From positions 66,613,907 through 66,677,906 of the forward strand of contig OY978525.1 of NCBI GenBank assembly GCA_963854835.1: DNA of 64,000 nucleotides. The letters are read 5' to 3'. Both the position numbers and the translations under genes were made by a program. Of this stretch, positions 9,837 through 20,946 are shown one piece after another. This DNA is from Megamerina dolium (Eukaryota; Arthropoda; Insecta; Diptera; Megamerinidae). The notes below the pieces were generated by a model, which saw nothing but the letters and a program-made list of their open reading frames with translations, was not told where the DNA came from and made no database searches. The stretch's first letter is position 1. Each line of letters begins with the position of its first letter.

Positions 9837-10580
9837 TTGAGGGAACACTTCTCCACGTTACTGAATGGCGATGCTACGAACAATTCCGCCAGTGGAGGAG
9901 AATGCCCGATAACCCCAATTACAGATGATGGTGTTGATGTTCCACCACCCGACTCTGACGAGGTTGAAACGGCCATTTTAAGGCTGAAGAACAACAAAGC
10001 TGCAGGTGCTGATGGCCTGCCTGCCGAGTTGTTTAAGACCGGAGGCGATGAGCTGCTCACCCGCATGCACCAGCTCATAAGCAGAATATGGTCGGATGAA
10101 AGCATGCCTGATGATTGGAGGCTCAGTGTTCTCTGTCCTGTACATAAAAAAGGAGACCCCACAATTTGCGCCAACTACCGTTGAATAAGTCTCTTGACCA
10201 TCGCATACAAGGTTCTATCGAGCGTACTGTGTGAAAGGTTGAAGCCTATGCTCAGCAACCTGATTGGACCGTATAAGTGTGGCTTCAGACCTGGTAAATC
10301 CACCATCGACCAGATTTTCACACTGCGCCAAATCTTGGAGAAGACCCAAGAAAAACAGATCGACACACACCACCTATTTGTTGATTATAAAGCCGCTTTC
10401 GACAGTCCGGTAAGGGATTACCTCTACGCAACAATGTCTGAGTTCGGTATTCCTGCAAAGCTCATTCGACTTTGTAGAATGACACTGCATAACTCCCGTT
10501 GTGCAGTGAAAATTGGGAAGGACCTCTCCGCACCGTTTAATACCGAACGGGGTTTCAGACAAGGTGATTCGTTATCGTGA
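9837..10580 (+). pseudogene. RTE reverse transcriptase, fingers/palm half, with in-frame TGA
   Basis: The frame carries LRLKNNKAAGADGLPAELFK, PVHKKGD, NYR-stop-ISLL, YKCGFRPGKSTIDQIFTLRQ and HHLFVDYKAAFDS, the RT blocks 1-4 of non-LTR elements including the first catalytic Asp. The only stop within this half is a TGA at 10182-10184, where the family has Gly (NYRGISL). Translation resumes in the same frame to 10580, where a TGA ends RQGDSLS. The YADD block does not follow, so the copy is catalytically dead. Confidence 0.88.
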
Positions 10581-10595
10581 GACTTCTTCAATCTT

Positions 10596-11127
10596 ATTAT
10601 GCTTTGGGCTGAGTAAGCAATTGAGAAGTCGAGCCCTCTCTCGCAGAACGAAAACTACACTCTACAAGTCTCTCATCATGCCTGTCCTAACATATGGCGC
10701 TGAAGCCTGGACAATTTCCACCTCGGATGAGCGAATACTTGGAGTTTTCGAGAGAAAAGTCCTACGCAAGATCTTTGGACCTATTTGCATTGGTGGCGAG
10801 TACCGAATAAGGTACAACCATGAGCTGTACGAGCTGTATGCCGATATTGACATAGTAAAGCGCATCAAAATCCAGCGGCTGCGCTGGCTAGGTCATGTCG
10901 AGCGAATGGAAGAACACGCTCCAGCTAAGAAGGTGTTATATTCGGAACCCGCTGGAGGACGACGCAGAAGAGGAAGACCAAACCTCCGGTGGAAAGATCA
11001 AGTACTGGAAAACCTGACGGCGCTTGGAATTTCTAACTGGCGCCAGCTAGCGAAGAACAGAGATGGCTGGCGAGGCATGTTATTTTCGGCCTGGATCGAT
11101 ATTCGGTTGTTATGGCCACATAAGTAA
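10596..11127 (+). pseudogene. RTE ORF C-terminal region
   Basis: Sequence from KQLRSRALSRRTKTTLYKSL through LTYGAEAWT, LRWLGHVERM and RRRRGRPNLRWKDQV to the stop at 11127 is the conserved RTE tail after the RT thumb. It directly follows the palm fragment in another frame. The missing interval includes the YADD motif, so several hundred bases were deleted at about 10590. Confidence 0.87.
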
Positions 11128-11140
11128 GTAAGTAAGTAAG

Positions 11141-11790
11141 GTATTTGATGTACTGAATAACACCTTCAGCCAAATTCCTTTAGAACAAATACTATTCATC
11201 GGCGAAGAAATGTGAACAACGAAGATGTGACATTACGTCAAGCAATATTTACCCAAATTTTACATTATCTCTAGTCTTCAAGTGTATGTTAATAAGTTCG
11301 AGATCTTCACTGGCAGCAGCAATCAAAATATACCTGACTCTGATAATTTAGAAGAAGCTGGTAATACTGTGCTCAGGCTAGCTTGGTTAGTAGCTTGTTT
11401 TCTCTCGATACTGTTCGCCCCAATTGACTACGAAAGTGCAAACTTCCTGATAAAAATTGGACAATGAAAAAAATATACCCAGAGGATTTTGCGAAGAAAA
11501 TGTTGTTGCTGTAGGTGGAGTAGATGTTATTGCAGTTGTTTGGAAAGACAATAAATATGTCAGTCTACGAAATAAGTCCCAATAGTAACCAGTTAATTCA
11601 TAGTAATATATGTATGTAAACAAATACTTTTAAAATTAATGTACATTAATTTAAACATTGACATTAACTGAAGTTCTGGCAATTAGAGTGGCATGCCACT
11701 CCAATGCTATAAAATCAAGCTGGTAAGAAAATGTAGATGAAAACGGAGTGGGAATTCTTCTGAGTAAAATGTTAAAAGGTAGTCTGGTAA
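11141..11790. other. Non-coding stretch, nothing recognised
   Basis: There are open frames of 60-80 codons on both strands but no family motif. A 14-bp perfect palindrome (AGTGGCATGCCACT) lies at 11687-11700. Confidence 0.5.
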
Positions 11791-12370
11791 CGTGTCTAAT
11801 TGCCTCAAACAAGTGGGGCTAACCCAATCCTTGTTGAACCATCGCAGGTCAACTCACTGGACGTCATGTAGTTTGTTCTGTGCGCTATGTGATGGCACCT
11901 TCAGTTTTCAATGTGGGTCGTCCACTTGGCGACCACCGGGCATCGTCTTCCTGGCACACGCTGGGAGGCGGCTACAGTGAGTGGCGAAAACTTCCTCGAT
12001 TAGAGGTTGTGCGTTAGTCTTGAGACCCACCACATAAAAACTCTCACCCAATGAAAAATCAAATCGTGCCTCGGATAAGGACTAGCCCTTTTGTTGAAGA
12101 CCCCCGCAAACGGTATAAGGACCATGATTTACGGATATGCACCTAGATTGTTCGTTCCATCTACAGGGAAGCTGCCTCTATTCAGCTGGTTGATGTCCTC
12201 AAAATACACAAGTCTGACATCACCGCACTTCAAGAAACGAAATGGACGGGACAGGGTTGCTCTCAGAGCATCCTTACAGCATATATTACAGTTAGCATGC
12301 GGAGAGGCACAAACTCGGATGTGGATTTGTTGTCAGTAAGAGACTACGACAAAGGCAAGAGTTTTAAGAT
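11791..12370 (+). mobile_element. RTE-type LINE 5' fragment (leader and endonuclease start)
   Basis: The plus strand shows a GC-richer leader (about 11800-12150). Then comes sequence reading DVLKIHKSDITALQETKW near 12193-12245, the first block of an AP-type endonuclease in which the Glu of LQE is catalytic, followed by a decayed C-G-F-V-V block near 12320. It stops near 12370 before the SDH block. It probably belongs to the same family as 9735-11140, but is a separate, 3'-truncated piece. Broken frames make it non-functional. Confidence 0.7.
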
Positions 12371-12592
12371 TTCAATTATATAAATAATAAAAAATATAAA
12401 TATCCGCATATGGCTTCATAGGTCAGTAACGTAAATGAAAATAGTATTGACCACCAAATGCCAAGGTTATGGCAAAAACCCATTTTCGTTGCTATTAGGG
12501 TTGTCCAACCAATTTTTAATGATGAAGAGACGTTTTCAATGTAATCTTTTCACTACGGGCTGACCATTTCAAATATTTTTCATTGATATGGC
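12371..12592. other. AT-rich spacer / LINE 3' UTR
   Basis: No coding signal is seen. In minus orientation it follows the RNase H stop of the LOA/I-type LINE, so at least the right part is probably its 3' untranslated region. No poly(A) tail is clear. Confidence 0.45.
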
Positions 12593-13252
12593 TTAATTTA
12601 GGGGAGGGCAAGGCCCTCCCCTACTCAGAAGGCTCCTTGTCCTCTTCTTATTGTAGTCTGGCCAGGTGGCTTTTGATATTGTGCAGGTTGTGGTGCTTGT
12701 CCATTTCCGCTGCGCTTTGTTTAGGTAGTATTTTTTAATGATCCCCATGGCTTCGGATAGGGGAACTCCTACATCAGCATTGGTTGTTCGTTCATTGTCT
12801 GCAGATGAGCCCCTACGGGCTAGCTCATCAGCATTCTCGTTGCCTGCGATTCCTTTGTGTCCTGGAACGCAGATAACTGATACTTCGAGTTTGGCGGTTA
12901 GTGAGGTTATTATATGTTTACATTCTCCGACCAGCTTTGAGCTAACAGTTGGTGCGGCTAGCGCTTTATAGCTGCCTGGCTGTCGTAGAGAATTGTAACC
13001 TTTCCGGTTATGTTCCTCTGCTGAAACAATTCGCACGCTGGCAGAATCGCCAGGAGAGAGTTTTACGGATGTTGATATTTCTAAGGACTCCGAATAGATT
13101 CCTGCTCCATCTCTAGAGTCCATTTTGGAACCATCAGTGAAAATTTGTGTATCCCTACCGGCCAGAATGCCACCTTTCTTCCACTCATTCCTACTTGGAA
13201 ATACAGCCTTGATGCCACTCTCAAAAGCCAGCTTGCGAAGGCAAAACTCCAT
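12593..13252 (-). pseudogene. LINE RNase H domain
   Basis: An open frame of 219 codons contains IFTDGSKMDSRDGAG (first catalytic Asp), an AEEH segment where family members usually have A-E-x-x-A/G (second acidic position), and GHKGIAGNENADELARRG (third acidic site). These are the classic LINE-borne RNase H motifs. The segment after EEHNRKGYNSLRQPGSYKAL is altered by a frameshift, where ILYDSQAALKAL-type sequence would be expected. It is the best preserved part of this LINE. Confidence 0.88.
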
Positions 13253-13269
13253 CCTGTTGTCGACTATAT

Positions 13270-13578
13270 CTATAGGTACATTTCTAAGGAGACTACTGTG
13301 TCCTTGTTGAGTACACTTCCAACATCCAGATTCTCTGAGTCAGAGTGCCGTTTCGATGCAGTACATAGTATGTGTAACTCAATTGGGAGGAGGTTCAAAA
13401 TAGCATCGCAGGCCGCTGCCGGGAGAGTGCGACAGACCCCAGTGGCACCAACGCACGCAGTGCGCTGAACTTTACGTAGTTTATTGGTGTTATAGTTCTT
13501 CCGAAGAGCTTCCCACCAAACTACAGACCCATAGGTCAGCACCGGTCTCAATACCGCTTGGTACATCCAGAGTACCAC
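13270..13578 (-). pseudogene. LINE RT thumb/connection domain
   Basis: The translation YQAVLRPVLTYGSVVWWEAL followed by KLRKVQRTACVGATGVCRTLPAAACDA is the conserved post-palm region of I/LOA/R1-type LINEs. It follows directly on the RT N-terminal remnant without the YADD block, which shows an internal deletion. It leads into the RNase H domain. Confidence 0.85.
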
Positions 13579-13589
13579 GTTGATCTTCC

Positions 13590-14110
13590 CTCAAGTACAC
13601 GTGTTGCACTGTAGAGAGAGATTGCTCATCTAGAAGTCCCGTATATATAAGTCTAAGATTCTTTCTAGATTTTTTAATACCAAGACATAAGGCTTATTGG
13701 CCTGAAGTACTTGGCCAATTCATGTCGTCTTCTACCCGATTGGGGGTCGAAAATCACTCTTGTGCTCCTCCATGTAGTCGGAATATGGTTGTAGCGAATA
13801 CGAGCACGGGAGATCTACTTTAGCTCCTTGACCAAAGATTTCTGAGTTTTCTGTATCATTATAGGGAGAATACCGTCTACCCCCGGAGATTTAAACGGTG
13901 AGAAATTGTTAATTCCCGAACCTATTTTCTTCTCAGTCGTGATTTTCTACAGCAGCGCCACTGATTCTTTCTGCTGTACCGATTCACTTCCTTGCCTTGA
14001 CTCTTCAGGACTGTCTGAAAAATGTGTATCTATGAGGATATCTAAGGTTTCGGCCGCCAATTCCACCCAAGTGCCATCGGCGCGCTTTATAAAGGTTTTG
14101 TTTGAGTGAT
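13590..14110 (-). pseudogene. LINE reverse transcriptase N-terminal region, heavily decayed
   Basis: Scattered minus frames show FSPFKSPGVDGILPIMIQKT near 13850-13910, a TWRSTRVIF segment near 13780 and FRPISL near 13715. These are RT blocks 1-2 of the same LINE type. Frameshifts separate every block. Plus-strand frames over this stretch are shadows. Confidence 0.75.
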
Positions 14111-14399
14111 TCAGCCAGGATTTTGCCGAGTCTTGCTAAGTCCTTCATTGCCTCTATCGACTCGCAATGTTCCGCCAAGATTTTGTCTTTGCAGTCCGTA
14201 TAGCATTTTTATATTCTCTCGGGGAATATCTATACTCCTGAAAGTCACCCGTTGCATAGCAATCATTAAAGATTCTTCTGAGCTTGGACTTGACACGGTC
14301 TTCCAGATTATCTCAGGACTCTATGGTTGTTCTAATTCTACGGAGTCTATCGCTAACTACCTTGTCAAATAGATTCCAGGATGTTCGTTTGGGGTTTCT

Positions 14400-14930
14400 A
14401 TGTGGTGGTCTAATCTCCTCTTCCAGCCTAGATCAAAGAGGATAATTCGATGATCCGACAGGGAGATTCGTTTGAAAATATCTGGTTACGAATTACAAGG
14501 TCGGGAGAATTTGTTGAAAGTGTAATATAAAGGACTTTTTTCTACCTCCTGCACGTTTCCGAACCTGGGAAAGTGAAGGTAGGTGAATCGCCGCTGTTAC
14601 AAATGTTGTGACCGTAGGATATTATAAAATCGAAAAGAGACTCACCCCGCTTTGCGACTCAATCTTGACCACTACGACATTGTAGGAACTAAAATTAGGT
14701 AGAAAGAAAGCATTATTTGTATTCCTTACCAGGATACAAGCCCTCGGCTTACCTTGCCCATGCGTATAAATAAAGTTGTAGTCCCTGGTGTGCAAACCCA
14801 TAATCTTTGAACGTCATATCCAGAGTTCCTGTATGAGACAGATGTCGATGTCCTCCTCTCTGAGAAGGATTATGAGGTTTTCCGAGGCTGCTTTGGCATT
14901 CTGCAAGTTCATCTACGCCACCCTCAGCAT
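14400..14930 (-). pseudogene. LINE AP-endonuclease region, decayed
   Basis: Minus translation gives LLREEDIDICLIQELW-like sequence near 14830-14880 (the catalytic QE block), then ARACILVRN near 14720 and a SDHRIILFDLG block near 14425-14460 (the SDH motif). That order is the LINE endonuclease that nicks the target. Stops and frame changes make it non-functional. Confidence 0.72.
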
Positions 14931-15439
14931 CTCCTTGTTTTCTGGTTTGTGGCGCACTTCCAGTTTGCTCGGCTGATGACGAGGCACTTTCCCGGCCGGC
15001 TCAGCCAGCATGAGCTGAGGAGCTTGTTGGTATCATCAACCAGGTTATCATCCGGAGCCACCGAGGCCGGAAACACCTTCATTTTAACTTCCCTGATGCC
15101 AAACCGAAATTTGTTCTCTATCTGCTCGAGTGCCCCCAGGGAATCATTGCAGATAAGCAGATTATCCGCTGCCGGGATGATCTTCAGCGGAAGACCATCC
15201 CATGCGTTACTAATCTTAGTCATGCATTTGCCCAGAAATTCCATCAAGAATCCGTCCACGCATTTGATAACCCGACTGCTGCAGCAAACCTCTTCGCAGT
15301 TGAAGGCAGGAACTGAAATCTGTTTCTCCAAGAGGTGTTTGACAACTATCTCAGATAGCCGTCTCTAAATGGAGTTCCACACTGATAATACCGGCCTTCC
15401 ATTATTGCTCTTCGTGTCAACAATAGCAAACTGGACGAG
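14924..15439 (-). pseudogene. LINE ORF1 C-terminal half
   Basis: A 135-codon open minus frame (14924-15331) preceded by about 100 bases in a nearby frame up to the BEL border. No CCHC knuckle is visible. The text (GLPLKIIPAADNLLICNDSLGALEQIENKF) resembles the end of ORF1 proteins of LOA-type LINEs, which bind the LINE RNA, but this is a family impression only. A reading frame through IVDTKSNNG continues across the BEL insertion to the ORF1 start half at 22715-23202. Confidence 0.65.
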
Positions 15440-15444
15440 GTGTC

Positions 15445-15776
15445 TGAAAAATCTTGAGGTTATTCAAGATGAATTCGCCAATTACTAATTAAGACTAACT
15501 TTATTTCTTATTTCAATTTTTCACTTAGCCTATTAAAACTAAAAATAACGGATTCAAAAGAGGTAAGTATGTACAAGTATTTCAGTATATAATATTCAAA
15601 TATGTAGAGGTAAGTAATTATGTATGTAATTAATTCATGTATAGGTAAGTATGTATGTAGGTAATAAATTCATATATAGGTAAGTATGTAGGTTATAAAT
15701 ATATAGCGAGAAAATTTGGAACATAATGATATACAGTGTCTAACATTAATATGTATACATTATGTTTGACAAAACA
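15445..15776 (-). repeat. BEL 3' LTR (332 bp)
   Basis: It matches the right LTR except for about 66 extra bases made of GTAAGTATGTAGGTAATAAA-type near-repeats, and a further 12 bases. The difference looks like slippage or deletion among those short repeats in one LTR rather than age, since the rest is nearly identical. Confidence 0.92.
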
Positions 15777-15791
15777 CCGGCCACCTTGACA
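15777..15791 (-). promoter_or_regulatory. BEL polypurine tract
   Basis: In element sense the bases before the 3' LTR read TGTCAAGGTGGCCGG, a purine-rich stretch in the position used to prime plus-strand DNA. It is interrupted by pyrimidines, so weaker than usual. Confidence 0.5.
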
Positions 15792-15804
15792 GGATCATGA
15801 TCCT

Positions 15805-16750
15805 TCAATTTCTAAAGGTAGCACCGCTAGTCGGTGAATTGGGCGTCTTATTGTGCCCGTTTTGGTGATGACGTCTACTACTCGAACTTTGCCGTCTTGT
15901 CCTGCGACGGTTGTAGCGACGCGGCCGAGTACCCACTGCTGTGGCGGCACGTTGTCCTCTTGAACGATTACGAGGTCGTTGGGGTGGACGTTGCGTTGAG
16001 GGTAGAGTCATTTAGTTCTCTGTTGAAGTTCCAAGAGGTAACCCTTGGAGCACTGTCGCCAAAACTGTTGCTTGAGACAGCAAACAAGTTGCCATCTGTC
16101 GCAACAACGCATTAGATCCATTGGCACTTGTGCTGGTGGCAGCGCCCGCAGTGGGCATCCAATTAGAAGGTGCGCTGGTGTTAGGGCCTCTCCATCGTTG
16201 GGGTCCTGACTCAGTGGTAACAAAGGGCGTGAATTTAGCACTGCTTCGATATCTATGAGCAGCTACTTTCTGCGGCGGTTAGCAATGCGCTGCCTACGGT
16301 CCGAACCAGTAAATGTTTCGCCGACTTCACTGCTGCTTCCCAAAGTCCTCCGAAATGGGGCGCCCTTGGAGGTATGAAGGCGAAGGCGAACCTTTCGTCG
16401 GCGGCGAATTGGAGAATTTCCAGCTTCTGTTTCAGAAATGCTTCCCGCAGTTCCCTCAATTTCCTCTCCGCTCCCATGAAGTTTTTCGCGTTTTCGCAGT
16501 ATATTGTGGCTGGTATCCCGCGGCGTCCAATGAACCTTTTGAGGGCGAAAATAAATTTATCAGCCGTTAAGTCAGAAACGAGTTCTAGGTGCACTGCTTT
16601 TGAAGTGAAGCAAACGAAAATGGCAATATACATTTTAACGGGTGGTCGACCGCGAATTTTCAAAGAAATGTGAATGGGCCCGCAATAATCTACCCCACAT
16701 ATTGCAAATGGCCTTTGGGCTCGTAATCTGTCGGCGGGCAGATTGCCCAT
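15805..16750 (-). pseudogene. BEL/Pao integrase
   Basis: The frame 16253-16750 has CGVDYCGPIHI (first Asp), KAVHLELVSDLTADKF, YCENAKNF and PHFGGLWEAAVKS (Glu). At the second catalytic position the usual Asp (SDN.TNF) is Glu (CEN), which should disable strand transfer. The C-terminal part continues in another frame at 16008-16241 (ALTPAHLLIG) and then shifts again before the end at about 15805. The domain would insert cDNA in the nucleus. Confidence 0.88.
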
Positions 16751-16800
16751 AATCTGACTTTGCAGTCAGATAATGGGCAATCTGCCCATTATCTGACTGC
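16736..16800. repeat. Template-switch palindrome in the BEL pol frame
   Basis: A 24-base segment at 16736-16759 is followed, after TTGC, by its reverse complement at 16764-16787 with one mismatch. Then a further 13 bases (16788-16800) repeat the middle part. It lies exactly between the integrase frame and the RNase H/integrase-linker frame and explains their loss of continuity. Confidence 0.9.
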
Positions 16801-16805
16801 GGCTT

Positions 16806-17714
16806 CTAATGGAAACAGTGAATGCAATCTCTGACAGTTCTACTACAGGTCTTTCGAGCGTTTACTAGCCATATTTTTTCTCGCAGAAGCGCTACTAATG
16901 CCTTTGGGCCAGCGTGGTGATTGCGAAAATGTAGGAACCGGATGTATGCCTTCACAAAGTGGGAATTCTTGCTTAATAGCAGAGGAAATTTGGCATCGTA
17001 TGGGATTGGCGCGTTTAGTAAACGGCCACCTACACGAATTAATTTAAACGATAACGATGATTCCGAGTATTCGTGCAGAAACGGAGTTAATTTCTGTAAG
17101 TTAGTGGGAAGTACGATATTTTTCGATAACTTACTAATATCTTCACTGAATTCAAAATGATGAATTGTTTCGACAATTTTAAGGAAACTCAGTTGTAATT
17201 CCTGTGCGGTTGGTACCACTTCAAATTCTAGCTTTCGATCTAAAATTTTTTGAAGCCACCTTAGTATGTAAGCGAAAATCCGAAGCACCTTCCTGTGAGA
17301 TGAGAACTTTTCAATTACTTCTAGCAGTGCATTTATAGTGTTAATTGCGGTTAAAGTAATTGCGCTCTTTTTCTTCTCAAGTGTTTGCTGCTCTGAAGGG
17401 AGGTTAAAATACATATTTTGTGGCCATGACGTAGGATCTTCTAGAAGGAACACCGGACCGGAGAACCATATTGATGTATTTAATTCATCCACGTTACAAC
17501 CCCGAGACACTTGATCCGCTGGGTTTTGTTTTGTTGGCACATGTCGCCAAGTGACGTTTTCACTTAACTCTTGGATTTCGGACACTCTATTTGCAACGAA
17601 CGTTTGTATTGCAGATGGGTGCGTTTTAATCCAATGCAAAACTATTTCGGAGTCTGTCCAGAAATTAACTTTTTCTATTGGTCGATTCAACATTGGTGAA
17701 ATTCTTGACCACAA
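16806..17714 (-). pseudogene. BEL/Pao RNase H end and integrase zinc-binding linker
   Basis: 302 open codons start with NFWTDSEIVLHWIKTHPSA, the RNase H block with a catalytic Asp, followed by VSEIQEL...WRHVPTKQNPADQVSRG, a BEL/Pao hallmark. The C-terminal part ends in HFRNHHAGPKALVALLREKIW and CIHCFH, the HHCC zinc finger leading to the integrase. The frame ends at the template-switch palindrome. Confidence 0.9.
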
Positions 17715-18517
17715 CTTGCCGAGAGCTCTAGACGCGGAAGAGATTTAGTCTTCAGCGGAGCTACTTTGGACTTCGCAGTAAGCAGCGTACATCTCGTACC
17801 ACTTGCGGATTGGCTACGTATATACAAGCAGCACCCGTACGCTCTTATTGATGCGTCGGAAAAGCCATGAATTTGGCAGCTGGCACTCGACTCTGTATTT
17901 ACATACCAAAGAATGCTGATTGATGGAAGCTGCAGCAAATTGGCCTTAAAATTTTGCCAGCTATTGTCGAGGTGAAATGGAATCGACTCATCCCAATCTA
18001 GTTTTTGAATCCAAAGCTCTTGTAGTATGATTTTTGCTTTGGTAACTAGCGGGGCTAGTAGACCAAGAGGGTCAAAGAGGCGAGCAGACACGGATAAAAT
18101 ATTGCGCTTGGTTGCTCGCAGCTCACTAAAATTATCTTCTAGAATGAAGCGAAAAATGTCATTTTTCGGATGCCAATGAATTCCCAGTGTTTTCGTAGAG
18201 TCGGTATCGCTAAGTTGCAATAACTTTTCATGACTCTCACTGTTCGACCGGTTGGGGTGATTGGAAAACCACTTTGCTAGTGTGAGACCTGCCGAATGTA
18301 AAATTTTATTCACCTCAGTTTGAATTTGAATGAGTGAACTCAAGTTATCGGATCCTGTTAGGAGGTCATCGACATAAAAGTCATTTTGAATAACTTTGGC
18401 ACCGACTGGATATTGTGATGTATTCATATCGCTTAGCATTTGCAAACACCTTGTAGCGAGAAATGGTGCAGGCGCAGTGTCGTATGTTACGGTGTTTAAA
18501 CGAAAAAAAGTCTCCAC
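17687..18517 (-). pseudogene. BEL/Pao RT palm (FYVDD) and RNase H start
   Basis: 276 codons include TAPAPFLATRCLQ, NDFYVDDLLTGSDN (the catalytic YVDD, intact), LTLAKWFSN, GIHW and SARLFDPLGLLAP, then HGFSDASIRAYGCCLYIRS (RNase H first Asp). All are in BEL/Pao order. A frameshift near 18500-18517 separates it from the RT N-terminal frame, and another near 17700 from the next frame. Confidence 0.92.
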
Positions 18518-18963
18518 ACTATGAGCTGGAAGTTCCTGTCGTCTTCATGCACAAAAATCTGGCGATACATCTTTGTGATGTCCGCAGTAATGGCATATTT
18601 GTGCAATCGGAAGCGAAGGAGTGTCGAAAAAAGCTCTTCTTGAACTGTCGGCCCGACCATCAAGATGTCATTCAACGCAACTTGTGTAGATGTACGGCTT
18701 GAAGCATCAAAAACTACGCGTAATTTGGTAGTTGTGCTCTGCGGCCTTAATACACACTGGTGCGGAACGAAGTAATGCGGCTCATTCGGAATTTGGTTGA
18801 TTGTAGGACTCATATGGCCTAACATAAGGTACTCCTTCATGAAGTCCAGGTACATTTTCCGAAGTTGTGGATCTTTCAGAGTCCTTCTCTCCAGCGCCTG
18901 AAACCGCCGAGCAGCGGTTTCATATGAATAGCCGAGTAACTGACGATCCTTTTTAAAAGGCAA
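18496..18963 (-). pseudogene. BEL/Pao RT N-terminal part
   Basis: The frame starts just after an in-frame TGA (18979-18981) and reads LPFKKDRQLLG, HYFVPHQCVLRP, LRVVFDASS, ALNDILMVGPTVQEEL and ITADITKMYRQI. It is in the same frame as the gag-protease segment upstream. The TGA stands where the family has Gly in NGRLQV.LPF. It carries the first RT catalytic Asp. Confidence 0.9.
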
Positions 18964-18978
18964 TCTGACTTGAAGCCT

Positions 18979-20574
18979 TCAATTTGGTAAAACCCTCGTG
19001 GTTTTCGAGAAAAATTGCTCACATTCAGCTTGCTCAGGAGTCAGCCTTGTGGTATTTATTTCCAAGGGTATTTCCTCCAACGCCCAGAATTTTTGGACAG
19101 TGGCGTCGATATTTGAAATGCTTTCCTCGGACTGCCATAGTGTACTACTTGCTTGTCCACTGGAGCTTTGGTTTGTGGCGTACTTGCCCGCAATTATCCA
19201 GCCCAATAATGTCTTTTGCAGCCTAGGCTGCTTTGGACTTGTTTTGATCTGACCCACCGACAACACATCAAAGAATGTTTCAGCTCCTATTAAAATGTCA
19301 ATCTTTTGACACTTGAAGAAGTTTGGGTCAGCCAGCTCGATATTATGTGGTATTTTCCAGCCATTAGTATTCACTGTATGATCTGGGTGATTGGATGATA
19401 TCGAACGCATTACCCAAAAGTCTGCCGAAAATTCATAGTCGTTGATCCTTGATTTCACATAAGTATTTAATTTGCCTTGGACCCTTTTATTTGCATTGCC
19501 AATTCCAATTATAGTCAGAGTCGACATTTCTCTTTGAATTCGCAATTTTTGTGCCAATTCTTCGGTCATAAAGTTGACTTGCGACCCTGAATCAAGTAGA
19601 GCTCGTGCTCGCACGTAATCGCCGGAGTGAGATTTTACATCAACTACGGCTGTAGCTAACATTACTCGGTTGGGCACGCTGCTAGTATGCATAGCCTCTG
19701 ATGACGAAGGTTGGGGCTCAGTCTCAAAGGAGATCGGATATTGATGCAACAGCGTATGGTGCGATCTATTGCACACACGACAACGATCTGCTTTGCACTT
19801 TGAGACGGTATGTCCCTTGCGCAAGCAATTTATGCACAAGGATAATGATTTGGCGAAGTCGAATCTTTCAAAAGCGGTAAGAGCTTGGATTTTTTGGCAA
19901 GATATTATGTAATGATTCTTTGAAACACAGTGAAGGCAAGTTGGCTGTTTCGAATTTGCCGCGACAAATGATGCCTTTGATCTTTCCACTTGTTGAGTTC
20001 TTCCCCTCTGTCGAATGTCTGCAATGGAAGGCCGCGTCTGTGATGAGGAAGCTTCTTCAGCAGATAAGTGCTGGTATCTCTTATTGAGCATTGCTTCACA
20101 GTCAGCCCAAAGCGGCAAGCTATAGTAATGAAGTTGCTCCTCCCACTTTGACGGAGAAGTGGGATCAACCTTCGACATGACCATGTGAATTATCATCGCG
20201 TTTGAAATATGTTTATCGTCACCCAGCGATAAAAGCGAATCGTATACCGCAGACATTGTGTCGATCATAGATCGCAAAGAGGATGCAGAAGGTCTCTGAA
20301 TTTTCGAAAGATCAAAGAGCTTTGAAATCGTATTAAAAAATATCAGACATTTATTGTCATAGACTTTCTTTAAACTAGCCAGCGCTTTTGGATAGTTTTC
20401 TTCCGAAATTTGGAAAGACTTCACTGTGCCCAAGCCCTCACCAGATAAACAGGACACCAAATGATTAAATTTTTCTATATCTGGGATTGTTGGATCTTTA
20501 TGCACTAAACTCTCAAACAAACTCATAAAACTTTTAAATTCAGAGTATTCTTCTCTAAATTTGGGTAGTGACAT
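18979..20574 (-). pseudogene. BEL/Pao gag (capsid, zinc knuckles) and protease
   Basis: 531 codons. An N-terminal gag core (SLPKFREEYSEFKSF, typical of BEL/Pao Gag) leads to a cysteine-rich region with CLHCVSKNHYIISC, CINCLRKGHTVSKC and CRVCNRSHHTLLH, that is three knuckles. Then comes a retropepsin with ARALLDSGSQVNFMTEELA (DSG active site) and IDILIGAETFF. The segment is open end to end and bounded by an in-frame TGA downstream and an in-frame TAG at 20587-20589 upstream. Gag forms the particle; the protease cuts the polyprotein. Confidence 0.93.
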
Positions 20575-20586
20575 CTTTGGCAGTCG

Positions 20587-20946
20587 CTAACTGTAGGGTG
20601 CAATAAATGATGCTTCAGCAATCGAGGTCTTATTTTTCGCCAATATCGATTTAATTATGGACTTTGTTTCGACAATTATGTCCTCTAACTCTCCACGTGC
20701 CATGTCTTCCTCATCAATTTCTTCTATCTTCGACTGATACTTCATAAGCTTCTCGCTATGTGAATTCTGTATCTCAAGTCGGCACTCCAATTCGATGGGA
20801 TCTAGAGACATGGTTTTTTCAAGAAGCCCCATTTTTATGCGTAGTATGCTGCTTTTAGCAACTGTCCTTTGGCGCTTCAAGGATTTTAAATCAATCATCT
20901 CTTTACTTGGAGAAAGACTCGAAATAGTAGATTTTGGCTTACTCAT
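20587..20946 (-). pseudogene. BEL/Pao gag N-terminus
   Basis: 119 codons from the ATG at 20946, rich in charged residues with a predicted helical and coiled-coil character (LKSLKRQRTVAKSSILRIK, SKIEEIDEEDMARGELEDI). It ends in TAG, then continues in the same frame into SLPKF of the main gag. The amber codon therefore splits one original frame. Confidence 0.85.

Larger units (their letters stand above)
9735..11140 (+). mobile_element. RTE-type LINE, 5'-truncated and internally deleted
   Basis: The plus strand encodes the RT N-terminal half (9837-10580), then, after an internal deletion, the C-terminal domain (from about 10600). It ends at 11118-11140 in a (TAAG)n tail, the tandem short-repeat 3' end typical of RTE elements. 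A second 3' end of the same family lies at 23203-23340. The endonuclease part is missing here; a related 5' piece lies separately at 11791-12370. Confidence 0.87.
12593..15439 (-). mobile_element. LOA/I-type LINE, 3' portion (split by BEL insertion)
   Basis: In minus sense the order is ORF1 C-terminal part (15439-14924), endonuclease, RT, thumb, RNase H (12593). A C-terminal RNase H is characteristic of the I/LOA/R1-related LINEs. The 5' portion continues at 22715 after the BEL element; the ORF1 frame reads across the join once one copy of the 5-bp target duplication is removed. The RT part has lost its catalytic palm motif by deletion near 13590, and several frames are shifted. Confidence 0.83.

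Noticed and set aside
13906..14372. Plus-strand frames at 13906-14372 and 14949-15368
   Set aside because: They lie antisense to the LOA/I-type LINE RT and ORF1 and have no family motif.
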